From NCBI GenBank assembly GCA_900543325.1, contig UQQU01000035.1, positions 1-30,558 on the forward strand: a stretch of DNA of 30,558 nucleotides, read 5' to 3'. The DNA is from an uncultured Clostridium sp. (lineage in GTDB: Bacteria; Bacillota; Clostridia; Clostridiales; Clostridiaceae). Of the stretch, positions 15,274 through 23,172 are shown piece by piece. A program made the translations under genes and the position numbers. Position 1 is the first letter of the stretch. Every line of letters starts with the position of its first letter. The notes under the pieces were generated by a model. It made no database searches, had not been told where the DNA came from, and saw only the letters and a list, made by a program, of their open reading frames with translations.

Positions 15274-16512
15274 ATGGCTAAAAAGATTAACAAAAGATAT
15301 CCAGTATATTTTGAAAACTTTAAATGCATAGGTGGAAAATGTGAAGATAGCTGCTGCATTGGATGGAATATAGATATAGATAAAGTAACATTTAAAAGAT
15401 ATTTTAAAGTTCAAGATCCAGAAATGAAGAGAATGTTTCAAAAAAATATTCAAAATAACGAAAGATATATTAGTGAAGATATTGACTATGGAATAGTTAA
15501 ATTAAAAAAAGAGAAAAGATGTCCTTTCTTAGATGAAGAAAATTATTGTGTTATTCATTCAAATCTAGGTGAAGATTATCTTTCAAATGTTTGTACATGC
15601 TTTCCAAGAGTAACTAATAAAATAGATGAAACTTATGAAATGTCATTAGATGTGGCATGCCCAGAAGCAGCAAGGCTTATTTTATTAAAAGAAGAAGGAA
15701 TAAAATTTTTAAATAGAGAAGAAGAGCTAGGAAAACATATAATATCTGCACAAATAAATACAAATTTAAAAGAAGTAAAAAATACACATTTAAAATATTT
15801 TAAAGAAATAAGAGAGTTTTGTATAAAAATTATTCAAGATAGGAGATTTACTATAAGTGAGAGACTATATTCATTGGGATGTTTTATAGAGCAGCTTGAA
15901 GAAGTTGAAATTAAGAATATTATTAAATTTATAGAGAATTATAACGTTGAGTTAGTTGCTAAATCATATCTAGATGATGATCTTAGCCTGTTATTAGGAA
16001 ATAGTAACATGAATCATATTATACAAATAGATTTATTTAGAAAGATGCTTAAGATATTAAGAGTAGACAAGGATGTTGAAAGTGTTAGATTTAAGGAATA
16101 TACAAATAAAATGCTAGATGGATATAATTTTGATGAAGAAGAAAATCTACAAGAAAAATCAGGATTTTATATAAAAGCTTTTGAAGAATATAATGAAAAG
16201 TATTTTGATAAATATAGTTACATTTTAGAAAATTATTTAGTTAATTTTATTTATAATAATATGTTCCCGTTTAATGAAGTTATGTCATTTTTTGATAGTT
16301 ATATGATGCTTATAATAAGATTTAGTTTCATAAGATTTTATTTAGTTGGACTATACTTAGATAATAAAGCTGAAAGCTATGAAAGAATAGTTAATTTTAT
16401 ACAAATATTCTCAAAAACTATTGAGCATCATAAAAGTTATTTAATAGATTCATTACATTATATTAAGAGAAAAGAATTTGATAATATGGAGTTTGCAAAG
16501 AATATTTTATAA
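15274..16512 (+). CDS. fliB: FliB-family protein (flagellin lysine N-methylase type)
   Basis: 412 residues with the cysteine pattern of FliB proteins in the first third: C18, C23, C27, C28 (FKCIGGKCEDSCCIGW), C83, C92 (CPFLDEENYC), C107, C109 (LSNVCTCFPR) and C129 (VACPEAARL). These residues probably bind a metal or iron-sulfur cluster. The remaining helical two-thirds is poorly conserved in the family. FliB is required for methylation of flagellin lysines in Salmonella, but many clostridial members are found away from flagellar genes and their substrate is unproven. No motility gene is in the window. AGAGGAAG precedes the ATG. The gene is monocistronic, with its own promoter and terminator. 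Confidence 0.8.
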   Translation: MAKKINKRYPVYFENFKCIGGKCEDSCCIGWNIDIDKVTFKRYFKVQDPEMKRMFQKNIQNNERYISEDIDYGIVKLKKEKRCPFLDEENYCVIHSNLGEDYLSNVCTCFPRVTNKIDETYEMSLDVACPEAARLILLKEEGIKFLNREEELGKHIISAQINTNLKEVKNTHLKYFKEIREFCIKIIQDRRFTISERLYSLGCFIEQLEEVEIKNIIKFIENYNVELVAKSYLDDDLSLLLGNSNMNHIIQIDLFRKMLKILRVDKDVESVRFKEYTNKMLDGYNFDEEENLQEKSGFYIKAFEEYNEKYFDKYSYILENYLVNFIYNNMFPFNEVMSFFDSYMMLIIRFSFIRFYLVGLYLDNKAESYERIVNFIQIFSKTIEHHKSYLIDSLHYIKRKEFDNMEFAKNIL

Positions 16513-16519
16513 GTTTAAG

Positions 16520-16565
16520 GCTACTAATATTGAGGTATATAAAATCAATATTAGTAGCTTTTTTT
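16520..16565 (+). terminator. Terminator of the FliB-type gene
   Basis: GCTACTAATATTGA (16520-16533) and its exact complement (16545-16558) form a 14-bp stem followed by seven T. Confidence 0.92.
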
Positions 16566-16680
16566 ATATAAAATATGTAAATGATTTTGTATTATTATGA
16601 TAATAAAGACAAATAATAAAAATTGTAAAACCTAATAAATTCAACTATTAAAAAAATATAAATTTTAAGGACGTGTACAT

Positions 16681-18291
16681 ATGAAAAATATAGTTAGATG
16701 GAATAAAGTAAAACTTCTATTAATAGTAATGGGAATAGTAATTATATCTATGATATGTTTTAAAATATATATTAGAGATAGTTACTATGTAAGAGAGGTT
16801 TTCAATGAAGAAGGGAGTAGTAGTAAAATTAATATTATTCCAAAACCAATGAGTTACCAAAGTAAAGAAGGAAGATTTATCTTAACAAAAGATAGTATAA
16901 TTTATATAAAAGGTAATACTGATGAAGAAACAGAACAAATTAGGTGGATTGCAGAATTTATAAGAGAAAAACTAAATGCATCAACGGGATTTGATTTGCA
17001 AATTATTTCAAGTGATAAGCCCGTTGATGGAAGTATTTATTTAACAACTATTAATTCAAGTAAAGAATTAGGTAATGAAGGATATGAAATGAATACAACT
17101 CCAAAAGTTATTAAAATTACAGCTTACAAACCAGAAGGAATATCAAGAGGGGTTCAAACATTAAGACAAATGTTACCTCCAGAAATTGATAGTAACAAAG
17201 TTGTTGATAATATAGAATGGATTGTACCAGCATCAGTAATTAAAGATAAACCAGAGTATAGTTATAGAGGACTAATGATAGATGTTGCAAGGCATTTCTT
17301 TACTGTTGATGAAATAAAAAGACAAATAGATCTAGCTGCTCAATATAAGATAAATAGAGTTCATTTACATTTAAGTGATGACCAAGGATGGCGTTTAGAA
17401 ATTAAAAAGTATCCAGAATTGACTCTAATAGGAGGTAGCACAGAAGTTGGTGGTGGACCAGGTGGATATTATACTCAAGAGCAATTTAAGGATATAGTAA
17501 AGTTTGCTATGCAAAGATATGTTGAAATAGTTCCAGAGTTTGATATGCCAGGACATACAAATGCAGCATTAGCTTCTTATGGATTTTTGAATCCAGATGG
17601 TAAAAGAGCAACGTTATATACAGGAACAAAGGTAGGATTTAGTTCTTTTATGGCTCATAGCGAAAAGACCTATGAATTTATAGATGATGTATTTAAGGAG
17701 GTTTCACAAATATCTCCATCAAAATATCTTCAAATAGGTGGGGATGAAGCTCTTAATACTAAAAAAGAAGATTATGATTATTTTGTAGGGAGAGTAGCTA
17801 AAATTGCAGAAAAGTATGGAAAAACACCAATAGGTTGGGATCCAATATATACTTCTCCAGAAATAAATTCAAGTGTAATACTTCAAAATTGGAAAGATTC
17901 AAATGAGGAAGCTGTAAAAAAGAATATGAAAATACTTGTATCAATTGCAGGTAAAACTTATTTAGATATGAAATACAATGAAGAAACACCTTATGGTCTT
18001 GATTGGGCAGGATATATTCCAGTTGATGTAGCATACAAGTGGGATCCAACAGATTATGAACCAAAAAAATTAGTATTGGGGATAGAAGCACCTTTATGGA
18101 CAGAAACTATTGCTACTCAGGATCAGATGGATTATATGATATATCCAAGGCTACCGGGGTATGCAGAAATAGGTTGGACACCTAAAGCTGATAGAAATTG
18201 GGATGAGTATAAACTCAGGTTAAGAGCTCAAGGAGAAAGAATGGATATTGAAGGAATAAACTATTATAAAGATCCAAGTATATGGAATTAA
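16681..18291 (+). CDS. Membrane-anchored GH20 beta-N-acetylhexosaminidase
   Basis: 536 residues. The N-terminus is an uncleaved-looking anchor: a basic start, then a hydrophobic helix at about 11-30 and no clear signal-peptidase site. The catalytic part should therefore face the outside. A GH20 N-terminal alpha/beta domain (about 50-185) has the IPKPMSY opening and GISRGVQTLRQML. The TIM barrel follows, with YRGLMIDVARHFF, NRVHLHLSDDQGWRLE, EFDMPGHTNAAL and the catalytic pair Asp355-Glu356 in QIGGDEAL. The enzyme removes terminal N-acetylglucosamine or N-acetylgalactosamine using the substrate acetamido group. Host glycans, chitin oligomers or peptidoglycan fragments are possible substrates. 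AAGGA lies about 12 bases before the ATG. No LPxTG anchor or binding module is present. Confidence 0.9.
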   Translation: MKNIVRWNKVKLLLIVMGIVIISMICFKIYIRDSYYVREVFNEEGSSSKINIIPKPMSYQSKEGRFILTKDSIIYIKGNTDEETEQIRWIAEFIREKLNASTGFDLQIISSDKPVDGSIYLTTINSSKELGNEGYEMNTTPKVIKITAYKPEGISRGVQTLRQMLPPEIDSNKVVDNIEWIVPASVIKDKPEYSYRGLMIDVARHFFTVDEIKRQIDLAAQYKINRVHLHLSDDQGWRLEIKKYPELTLIGGSTEVGGGPGGYYTQEQFKDIVKFAMQRYVEIVPEFDMPGHTNAALASYGFLNPDGKRATLYTGTKVGFSSFMAHSEKTYEFIDDVFKEVSQISPSKYLQIGGDEALNTKKEDYDYFVGRVAKIAEKYGKTPIGWDPIYTSPEINSSVILQNWKDSNEEAVKKNMKILVSIAGKTYLDMKYNEETPYGLDWAGYIPVDVAYKWDPTDYEPKKLVLGIEAPLWTETIATQDQMDYMIYPRLPGYAEIGWTPKADRNWDEYKLRLRAQGERMDIEGINYYKDPSIWN

Positions 18292-18379
18292 AAATTAACT
18301 GCTATATTAGCCATAGGGATTTATAATATTATTGTAATTTTTTATAATAGCTATTGAATAATAAAATTAATTTTTAATA

Positions 18380-18408
18380 TTGACTTAAAAATATTTATAA
18401 TAGATAAT
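18380..18408 (+). promoter_or_regulatory. Promoter of the T-box leader transcript
   Basis: TTGACT (18380-18385) and GATAAT (18403-18408) are 17 bases apart, a near-consensus sigma-A promoter. Transcription would begin near 18415, about 105 bases before the T-box Stem I, so the 37-codon frame at 18429 would be part of the leader RNA. The 88 bases between the hexosaminidase stop and this promoter contain no clear terminator or gene. Confidence 0.5.
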
Positions 18409-18428
18409 ATTATAAAGGAAATATCTTC

Positions 18429-18542
18429 TTGTTATCAATGGAAGATGAAACTTTAATTAACCAAATTACATTGTGCCCTATGGGTAAAAATTGTAATTTT
18501 ACTTTAGAAAATAAAATTAAAGATTATGATAAGGAAGAGTAA
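18429..18542 (+). CDS. Small open frame of 37 codons in the T-box leader, function unknown
   Basis: AAAGGAAA at 18414-18421 is seven bases before a TTG (18429). An in-frame ATG follows at 18438, and the frame ends at TAA 18540-18542. The product is acidic and contains TLCPMGKNCNF, a CPxGxxC-like pair of cysteines. I do not recognise it. Its last seven or so codons overlap the 5' strand of T-box Stem I. It could be a leader peptide whose translation affects the riboswitch, an unrelated small protein, or chance. Confidence 0.35.
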   Translation: MLSMEDETLINQITLCPMGKNCNFTLENKIKDYDKEE

Positions 18543-18830
18543 TTTAAGTAGTTATTTTTAGAGAGCTAAGGGGAGGTGTAACTTAGTAATAATACTTTTA
18601 TGAAGCAGCCTTTGAATCGCTTACTGAGAAATAAGATATATTCTTAATGTAGGTAAAGACGTATATCCTAACGTTATAAGGAATAGAATATGAATTTACA
18701 ATTCTAGTTATTAAATAAAGAGTTGTTTTAGATGTATTCTTACTGAGTGAGTAAAGAGATTTACTTATGAGGGTGGTACCGCGGAATTTTATAGCTTCGT
18801 CCCTTTTATAGAGGGATGAGGCTTTTTTTT
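18521..18830 (+). promoter_or_regulatory. T-box riboswitch, alanine specifier (tRNA-Ala sensing)
   Basis: All landmarks are present. AGTA at 18538-18541 faces GAA at 18602-18604 (loop E), directly followed by the specifier GCA at 18605-18607. AGAGAG is at 18560-18565, and the apical hairpin CTAAG/CTTAG (18566-18586) encloses GGAGGTG. CCTTTGA closes the specifier loop with AAGG at 18531-18534. The T-box sequence GAGGGTGGTACCGCGG ends at 18783. GCA is an alanine codon. The antiterminator bulge reads TGGT, which pairs with an ACCA tRNA end, as tRNA-Ala has; tRNA-Ser, with discriminator G, would want TGGC. Uncharged tRNA-Ala should prevent termination at 18793-18830 and so induce the regulator and aminotransferase genes when alanine is short. 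Confidence 0.92.
18793..18830 (+). terminator. Regulated terminator of the T-box leader
   Basis: AGCTTCGTCCCT (18793-18804) pairs with AGGGATGAGGCT with G:T pairs, followed by eight T. It forms when the antiterminator is not stabilised by uncharged tRNA and lies 20 bases before the Lrp start codon. Confidence 0.92.
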
Positions 18831-18849
18831 ATTATAAGGAGGGCTAGTT

Positions 18850-19332
18850 ATGGAAGAAATTTTAGAAATTTTAGAAGAGAACAGTAGATATAGTGATGAG
18901 CAAATAGCCGTAATGGCTGGAAAGACTGTAGAGGAAGTTAGAGAAGCTATTAGAGAATATGAAGAAAAAAGTATAATAGCTGGATATACTACTCTTATAA
19001 ATTGGGAAAATACAGGCAAAGAAACAGTTACTGCACTTATTGAAGTTAAAATAACACCTCAAAGAGGAGAAGGTTTTGATAAAGTAGCAGAAAGAATATA
19101 TAATTTTGATCAAGTTAAAGCATGTTATTTAATGTCTTCAGGAGGTTTTGATCTTACTGTTATAGTTGAAGGAAAAACAATGAAGGAAGTTGCTATGTTT
19201 GTATCAGAAAAGTTAGCAGTACAAGATAATGTAATTGGAACAGCAACACATTTTGTATTAAAGAAGTATAAAGATCATGGAACTATATTTAAAGAGAAGA
19301 AAGTTTCAAATAGGGAGGTAATATTTATATGA
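18850..19332 (+). CDS. Lrp/AsnC-family regulator, AlaR-like
   Basis: 160 residues: an N-terminal winged helix-turn-helix (about 1-50, ILEENSRYSDEQIAVMAG) and a C-terminal amino-acid-binding RAM domain (about 65-140, ALIEVKITPQRGEGFDKVAERI and YLMSSGGFDLTVIVEG). The order regulator-aminotransferase and the YTTLINWE stretch resemble the yugG-yugH (alaR-alaT) pair of Bacillus subtilis, which makes alanine. The alanine T-box supports the same role. AAGGAGGG precedes the ATG. The stop codon overlaps the aminotransferase ATG (ATGA, four bases). Confidence 0.88.
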   Translation: MEEILEILEENSRYSDEQIAVMAGKTVEEVREAIREYEEKSIIAGYTTLINWENTGKETVTALIEVKITPQRGEGFDKVAERIYNFDQVKACYLMSSGGFDLTVIVEGKTMKEVAMFVSEKLAVQDNVIGTATHFVLKKYKDHGTIFKEKKVSNREVIFI

Positions 19333-20519
19333 TACTAGAAAATATGATACTAGAAAATATGATAAGAAAAGAAGTTAGAGAAATGCCTCCTTCAGGTATA
19401 AGAAAATATTTTGATATAGTAAATGAGATGGAAGGAGTAATATCTTTAGGAGTAGGAGAGCCGGACTTTGTTACTCCTTGGAATGTCAGAGAGGCTGGGA
19501 TATATTCCTTAGAACAAGGAGATACTCACTATTCTTCTAATGCAGGATTTATAGAGCTTAGAGAAGAAATAGCTAAGTATTTATATAGAAAATTTGATTT
19601 AAAGTATAATCCAAAAGATGAAATTCTAGTTACCGTTGGTGGTAGTGAAGGTATAGATATTGCACTTAGGGCATTAGTTGGGCCAGGGGATGAAGTTATT
19701 ATTCCAGAACCAAGCTTTGTTGCATATAAAGGATGTACAGCATTTACAGGAGCAACTTCAAAGGTTATAAATCTTAAAGCAGAGAATGATTTTAAGTTAA
19801 CAGCACAAGAATTAGAAGAAGCAATTACTGAAAAAACAAAAGTAGTTATAATTCCATTTCCTAATAACCCAACAGGAGCAATAATGACAAGAGAAGAATT
19901 AGCTCAACTTGTTGAAGTATTAAAGGATAAGGATATAATAGTTATTTCAGATGAAATTTATGCAGAATTATCTTATGATAAGCCACATGTATCTATAGCA
20001 AGTTTTCCAGAAATTAAGGAAAAGACTCTTGTTATAAATGGATTTTCAAAATCTTATGCCATGACAGGATGGAGATTAGGCTATATATGTGGAAATTCAA
20101 TACTTTTAGATGCTATGAAAAAGATTCATCAATATGCAATAATGTGTTCACCAACAACAGCACAATTTGCAGCTATTGAAGCTCTAAGGAATGGCGATGA
20201 AAGTGTTACTAAGATGGTTAAGGAATATAATAGAAGAAGAAGAGTACTTGTTGATGGATTTAGAAAACTTGGATTAGATTGTTTTGAACCGCTTGGAGCT
20301 TTCTATGTATTCCCATGTATTAAATCTACAGGAATGACATCAGATGAATTCTGTGAAAAACTTCTACTAAAAGAAAAGGTACTAGTAGTACCAGGAAATG
20401 CTTTTGGTGAATGTGGTGAAGGGTTTATTAGAGCATGCTATGCATCTTCTATGGAAAATATAATCGAAGCACTTAAGAGAATTGAAAGATTTTTAGATGA
20501 AGAAGTGAATAATAAGTAA
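19329..20519 (+). CDS. Class I aminotransferase, AlaT-like (probable alanine aminotransferase)
   Basis: 396 residues, fold-type I PLP enzyme. PLP-binding Lys241 lies in NGFSKSYAMTGWRLGY, with Asn180 in PNNPTGA, Asp208/Tyr211 in ISDEIYAE and the substrate carboxylate Arg in the C-terminal part (FIRACYASS). The family includes aspartate, alanine and aromatic aminotransferases. The T-box specifier GCA and the Lrp partner argue for pyruvate to alanine. AGGGAGG at 19313-19319 serves ATG 19329. The first codons are a perfect tandem duplication of 15 bases, giving MILEN twice and then a third ATG at 19359, so the N-terminus is redundant. A typical family start would correspond to the third Met. Confidence 0.88.
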   Translation: MILENMILENMIRKEVREMPPSGIRKYFDIVNEMEGVISLGVGEPDFVTPWNVREAGIYSLEQGDTHYSSNAGFIELREEIAKYLYRKFDLKYNPKDEILVTVGGSEGIDIALRALVGPGDEVIIPEPSFVAYKGCTAFTGATSKVINLKAENDFKLTAQELEEAITEKTKVVIIPFPNNPTGAIMTREELAQLVEVLKDKDIIVISDEIYAELSYDKPHVSIASFPEIKEKTLVINGFSKSYAMTGWRLGYICGNSILLDAMKKIHQYAIMCSPTTAQFAAIEALRNGDESVTKMVKEYNRRRRVLVDGFRKLGLDCFEPLGAFYVFPCIKSTGMTSDEFCEKLLLKEKVLVVPGNAFGECGEGFIRACYASSMENIIEALKRIERFLDEEVNNK

Positions 20520-20583
20520 TTATATATAGTTTTATAATAAAAGAGAGAGTATCGTATGCATTCTATAAATTAAATAATTGAAA

Positions 20584-20630
20584 AACAAAGTATAGCTGAT
20601 CACTTTTGTGATTAGCTATATTTTGTTTTA
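20584..20630 (+). terminator. Terminator of the alaR-alaT-like operon
   Basis: AACAAAGTATAGCTGATCAC pairs almost completely with 20608-20627 around TTTT, and is followed by a T-rich tail. Confidence 0.85.
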
Positions 20631-20690
20631 ATAGTTTCATTTAATCAAGATGAAAACAACATTTGAACATGAATATATAACAAAAAATCA

Positions 20691-20719
20691 TAGTCAGAAT
20701 AAAGAGGAGAACGTATAAT
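20691..20719 (+). promoter_or_regulatory. Promoter of the alpha-galactosidase gene
   Basis: TAGTCA (20691-20696) and TATAAT (20714-20719) are 17 bases apart. Transcription would start near 20726, just before the CG-centred operator at 20731-20745. Confidence 0.5.
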
Positions 20720-20730
20720 TTAAATATAAA

Positions 20731-20745
20731 TTGAAAACGTTACGA
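20731..20745. promoter_or_regulatory. cre/LacI-like operator downstream of the alpha-galactosidase promoter
   Basis: TTGAAAACGTTACGA matches the Firmicute catabolite-responsive pattern WTGNAANCGNWNNCW with one mismatch. It covers about +6 to +20, where a bound repressor would block transcription. Either CcpA or the LacI-family protein encoded at 28780 could bind. Confidence 0.5.
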
Positions 20746-20774
20746 GAATGATATGGTTTTATTAGGAGGATAAC

Positions 20775-22967
20775 ATGGGAATAATTTTTAATAAAGACAA
20801 TAGCTTAGTTCATATTAAATCAAAAAATACAAGTTATATATTTAAAATAATAGAAACAGGACATTTAATTAATTTATATTGGGGAAGAAAAATTAAGTCT
20901 AATAAAATTGATTATTTAATAAAGAAAAGGCAATGCGGTAGTTTTTTAGCTGATTTAGATAATATAGAGTGCTTACATATGGAAGCATTAACGCAAGAAT
21001 ATCCGAGCTATGGAAATCCAGATTTGCGTTCACCAGCTATACAAATAAAATTATCTAATGGAACTACAGTTACAGATTTTCGATATGAAAGTCATGAAAT
21101 TTATAAAGGTAAAAGGAATTTGAAGGGATTACCAGCAACATATGTTGAAAATGAAGATGAAGCAGAAACTATTGAAATTACTTTAAAAGATAAATTAGCG
21201 AATTTAAGAGTTATTTTAACTTATACTGTTTTTGAAAACTATGATGCTATTACTAGAAGTTGTAAGGTTATAAATGATAGTAATGAAGAGGTTGATATAT
21301 TAAGAATATTAAGTACAAGTGTTGACTTTAGACATAGTGATTTTGATTTAATTCAATTATCTGGTTCTTGGGCAAGGGAAAGACATATAGTTAGAACTCC
21401 ATTAAGGTCAGGAACTCAATGTGTTGAAAGTAGAAGAGGTGCTAGTAGTCATGCACAAAATCCATTTATTGCATTAATTAGTAATGGAGGAGATGAAGAC
21501 AATGGAGAAGTTTACGGATTTAACTTAATTTATAGTGGAAACTTCCTGGCTAATGTAGAAGTTGATATGCATGGCCAAGCAAGAGCACAAATAGGTATAA
21601 ATCCATTTGACTTTACTTGGAATTTAGAATCAGGACAAGAATTCCAAGCTCCAGAAGTGGTTATGGTATATTCACCTAATGGATTAACAGGAATGTCTCA
21701 TATTTATCATGATTTATATAGGGAAAGATTATGTAGAGGAATTTATAGAGATAAAGATAGGCCTATATTGATAAATAACTGGGAAGCTACTTATTTTGAT
21801 TTTAATAGCGAAAAAATTAAAGAGATAGCTAAAGATTCAAGTGAACTTGGAATAGAATTATTTGTTTTAGATGATGGATGGTTTGGAAAAAGAGATAATG
21901 ATGATTGTTCTTTAGGTGATTGGTTTGTAAATGAAGAAAAGATACAAGGTGGTTTAAATTCATTAGCAACAAGTATAAATGAAATGGGAATGCAATTTGG
22001 TTTATGGTTTGAGCCAGAAATGATATCTCCCAATAGTATATTATATAAAGAACATCCAGATTGGTGCATTCATATCGATGGAAGATTGAGATCTGAGGCT
22101 AGAAGACAATTAATATTAGATCTATCTAGAGATGAAGTTTGCGATGCCGTAATAGAAATGCTTACAGATATATTAAAGTCAGCACCAATATCTTATGTTA
22201 AATGGGATATGAATAGAAATATGACTGAAATAGGTTCTGCAGCATGGCCAGCTAAAAAGCAAAAGGAAGTTGCTCATAGATATATGTTAGGGTTATATAG
22301 GATATTAGAGACTATTACAACATCTTTTCCTAATATTTTATTTGAAAGTTGCTCAGGTGGTGGTGGAAGATTTGATGGAGGAATGTTATATTATATGCCT
22401 CAAACTTGGACGAGTGATGATACAGATGCTATAGAAAGACTAAAAATTCAAGAAGGAACATCTTTAGTATACCCAACTAGTTCAATGGGGAGTCACGTTT
22501 CAGCAGTTCCTAATCATCAAGTGCATAGAATTACGCCACTTCATACTAGGGGAGTTGTAGCTATGGCAGGAAGCTTTGGATATGAATTAGATGTAACTAA
22601 AATGTCAGATGAAGAGAAGAAGGAAGTAAAGTCACAAGTTGAATTCTATAAGAAGATTAGACATACAGTTCAATTTGGAGATTTATATAGATTGATAAGT
22701 GTATTTGATAGTAATGAATCTGCTTGGATGAATTTAGATAAGGATGGAATGAGTGCTGTAGTAAGTTATGTGAAAAAATATGGTGAACCAAATGTTCTTC
22801 CAAAGAGATTAAAGATTAAAGCACTAGATAAAGAAGCATTATATGAGGTAGTTGAAACTGGAGAAGTATTTGGTGGAGATGAGCTTATGTATATAGGTTT
22901 AGAAATTGGTGAGATTATGGGAGATTTTCAAGCTAAGGTATGGACCTTAAAAAAAGTTAATAATTAA
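20775..22967 (+). CDS. aga: Alpha-galactosidase, GH36
   Basis: 730 residues, the full length of tetrameric bacterial GH36 enzymes. The N-terminal beta-sandwich (about 1-325) contains the CVESRRGASSHAQNPF segment. The barrel (about 326-645) has ELFVLDDGWFGKRDND, nucleophile Asp478 in SYVKWDMNRN, SCSGGGGRFDGGMLYY and acid/base Asp548 in QTWTSDDTDAIERL. The enzyme splits alpha-1,6-galactosyl ends from melibiose, raffinose and stachyose. No signal peptide is present, so it acts on imported sugars. AGGAGG with normal spacing serves the ATG. It has its own promoter, a CG-centred operator and a terminator, and is followed by a sugar symporter gene in the same direction. Confidence 0.95.
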   Translation: MGIIFNKDNSLVHIKSKNTSYIFKIIETGHLINLYWGRKIKSNKIDYLIKKRQCGSFLADLDNIECLHMEALTQEYPSYGNPDLRSPAIQIKLSNGTTVTDFRYESHEIYKGKRNLKGLPATYVENEDEAETIEITLKDKLANLRVILTYTVFENYDAITRSCKVINDSNEEVDILRILSTSVDFRHSDFDLIQLSGSWARERHIVRTPLRSGTQCVESRRGASSHAQNPFIALISNGGDEDNGEVYGFNLIYSGNFLANVEVDMHGQARAQIGINPFDFTWNLESGQEFQAPEVVMVYSPNGLTGMSHIYHDLYRERLCRGIYRDKDRPILINNWEATYFDFNSEKIKEIAKDSSELGIELFVLDDGWFGKRDNDDCSLGDWFVNEEKIQGGLNSLATSINEMGMQFGLWFEPEMISPNSILYKEHPDWCIHIDGRLRSEARRQLILDLSRDEVCDAVIEMLTDILKSAPISYVKWDMNRNMTEIGSAAWPAKKQKEVAHRYMLGLYRILETITTSFPNILFESCSGGGGRFDGGMLYYMPQTWTSDDTDAIERLKIQEGTSLVYPTSSMGSHVSAVPNHQVHRITPLHTRGVVAMAGSFGYELDVTKMSDEEKKEVKSQVEFYKKIRHTVQFGDLYRLISVFDSNESAWMNLDKDGMSAVVSYVKKYGEPNVLPKRLKIKALDKEALYEVVETGEVFGGDELMYIGLEIGEIMGDFQAKVWTLKKVNN

Positions 22968-22968
22968 T

Positions 22969-23015
22969 ATAAAAATGGATTAAGGCAAAGTTGTTGCTTT
23001 AATCCATTTTTATAT
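22969..23015 (+). terminator. Terminator of the alpha-galactosidase gene
   Basis: A long hairpin (AAAATGGATTAAGGCAA paired with TTGCTTTAATCCATTTT, one mismatch) runs into a T-rich tail. Confidence 0.88.
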
Positions 23016-23073
23016 TAGTATTGAATATAAGGAAAAATAAAACAACATTTAACCATATTTATAAGACATAGAT

Positions 23074-23105
23074 ACGTTTTCAAAAAAAGATGAAATCGTT
23101 ATAAT
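23074..23105 (+). promoter_or_regulatory. Promoter of the GPH symporter with two overlapping operator half-sites
   Basis: TTTTCA (23077-23082) and TATAAT (23100-23105) are 17 bases apart. ACGTTTTCA at 23074-23082 and TGAAATCGT at 23091-23099 are inverted copies matching at 8 of 9 positions, separated by eight bases. They cover the -35 and the spacer up to the -10. The right-hand site, read as ATGAAATCGTTATAA, also fits the cre pattern with one mismatch. Repression by a LacI-family protein or CcpA is inferred. Confidence 0.5.
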
Positions 23106-23172
23106 AGTAAGTGTGAACTAGAGAAAAAGAATATTTAGAGAATAATATGTAGTAGTAAAAGGGGAATAAATT

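Noticed and set aside
18614..18622. Alternative T-box specifier GAA-TCG (serine) further along the leader.
   Set aside because: It lacks the facing AGTA loop-E strand, lies past the CCTTTGA that closes the loop, and serine would not fit the TGGT antiterminator bulge.
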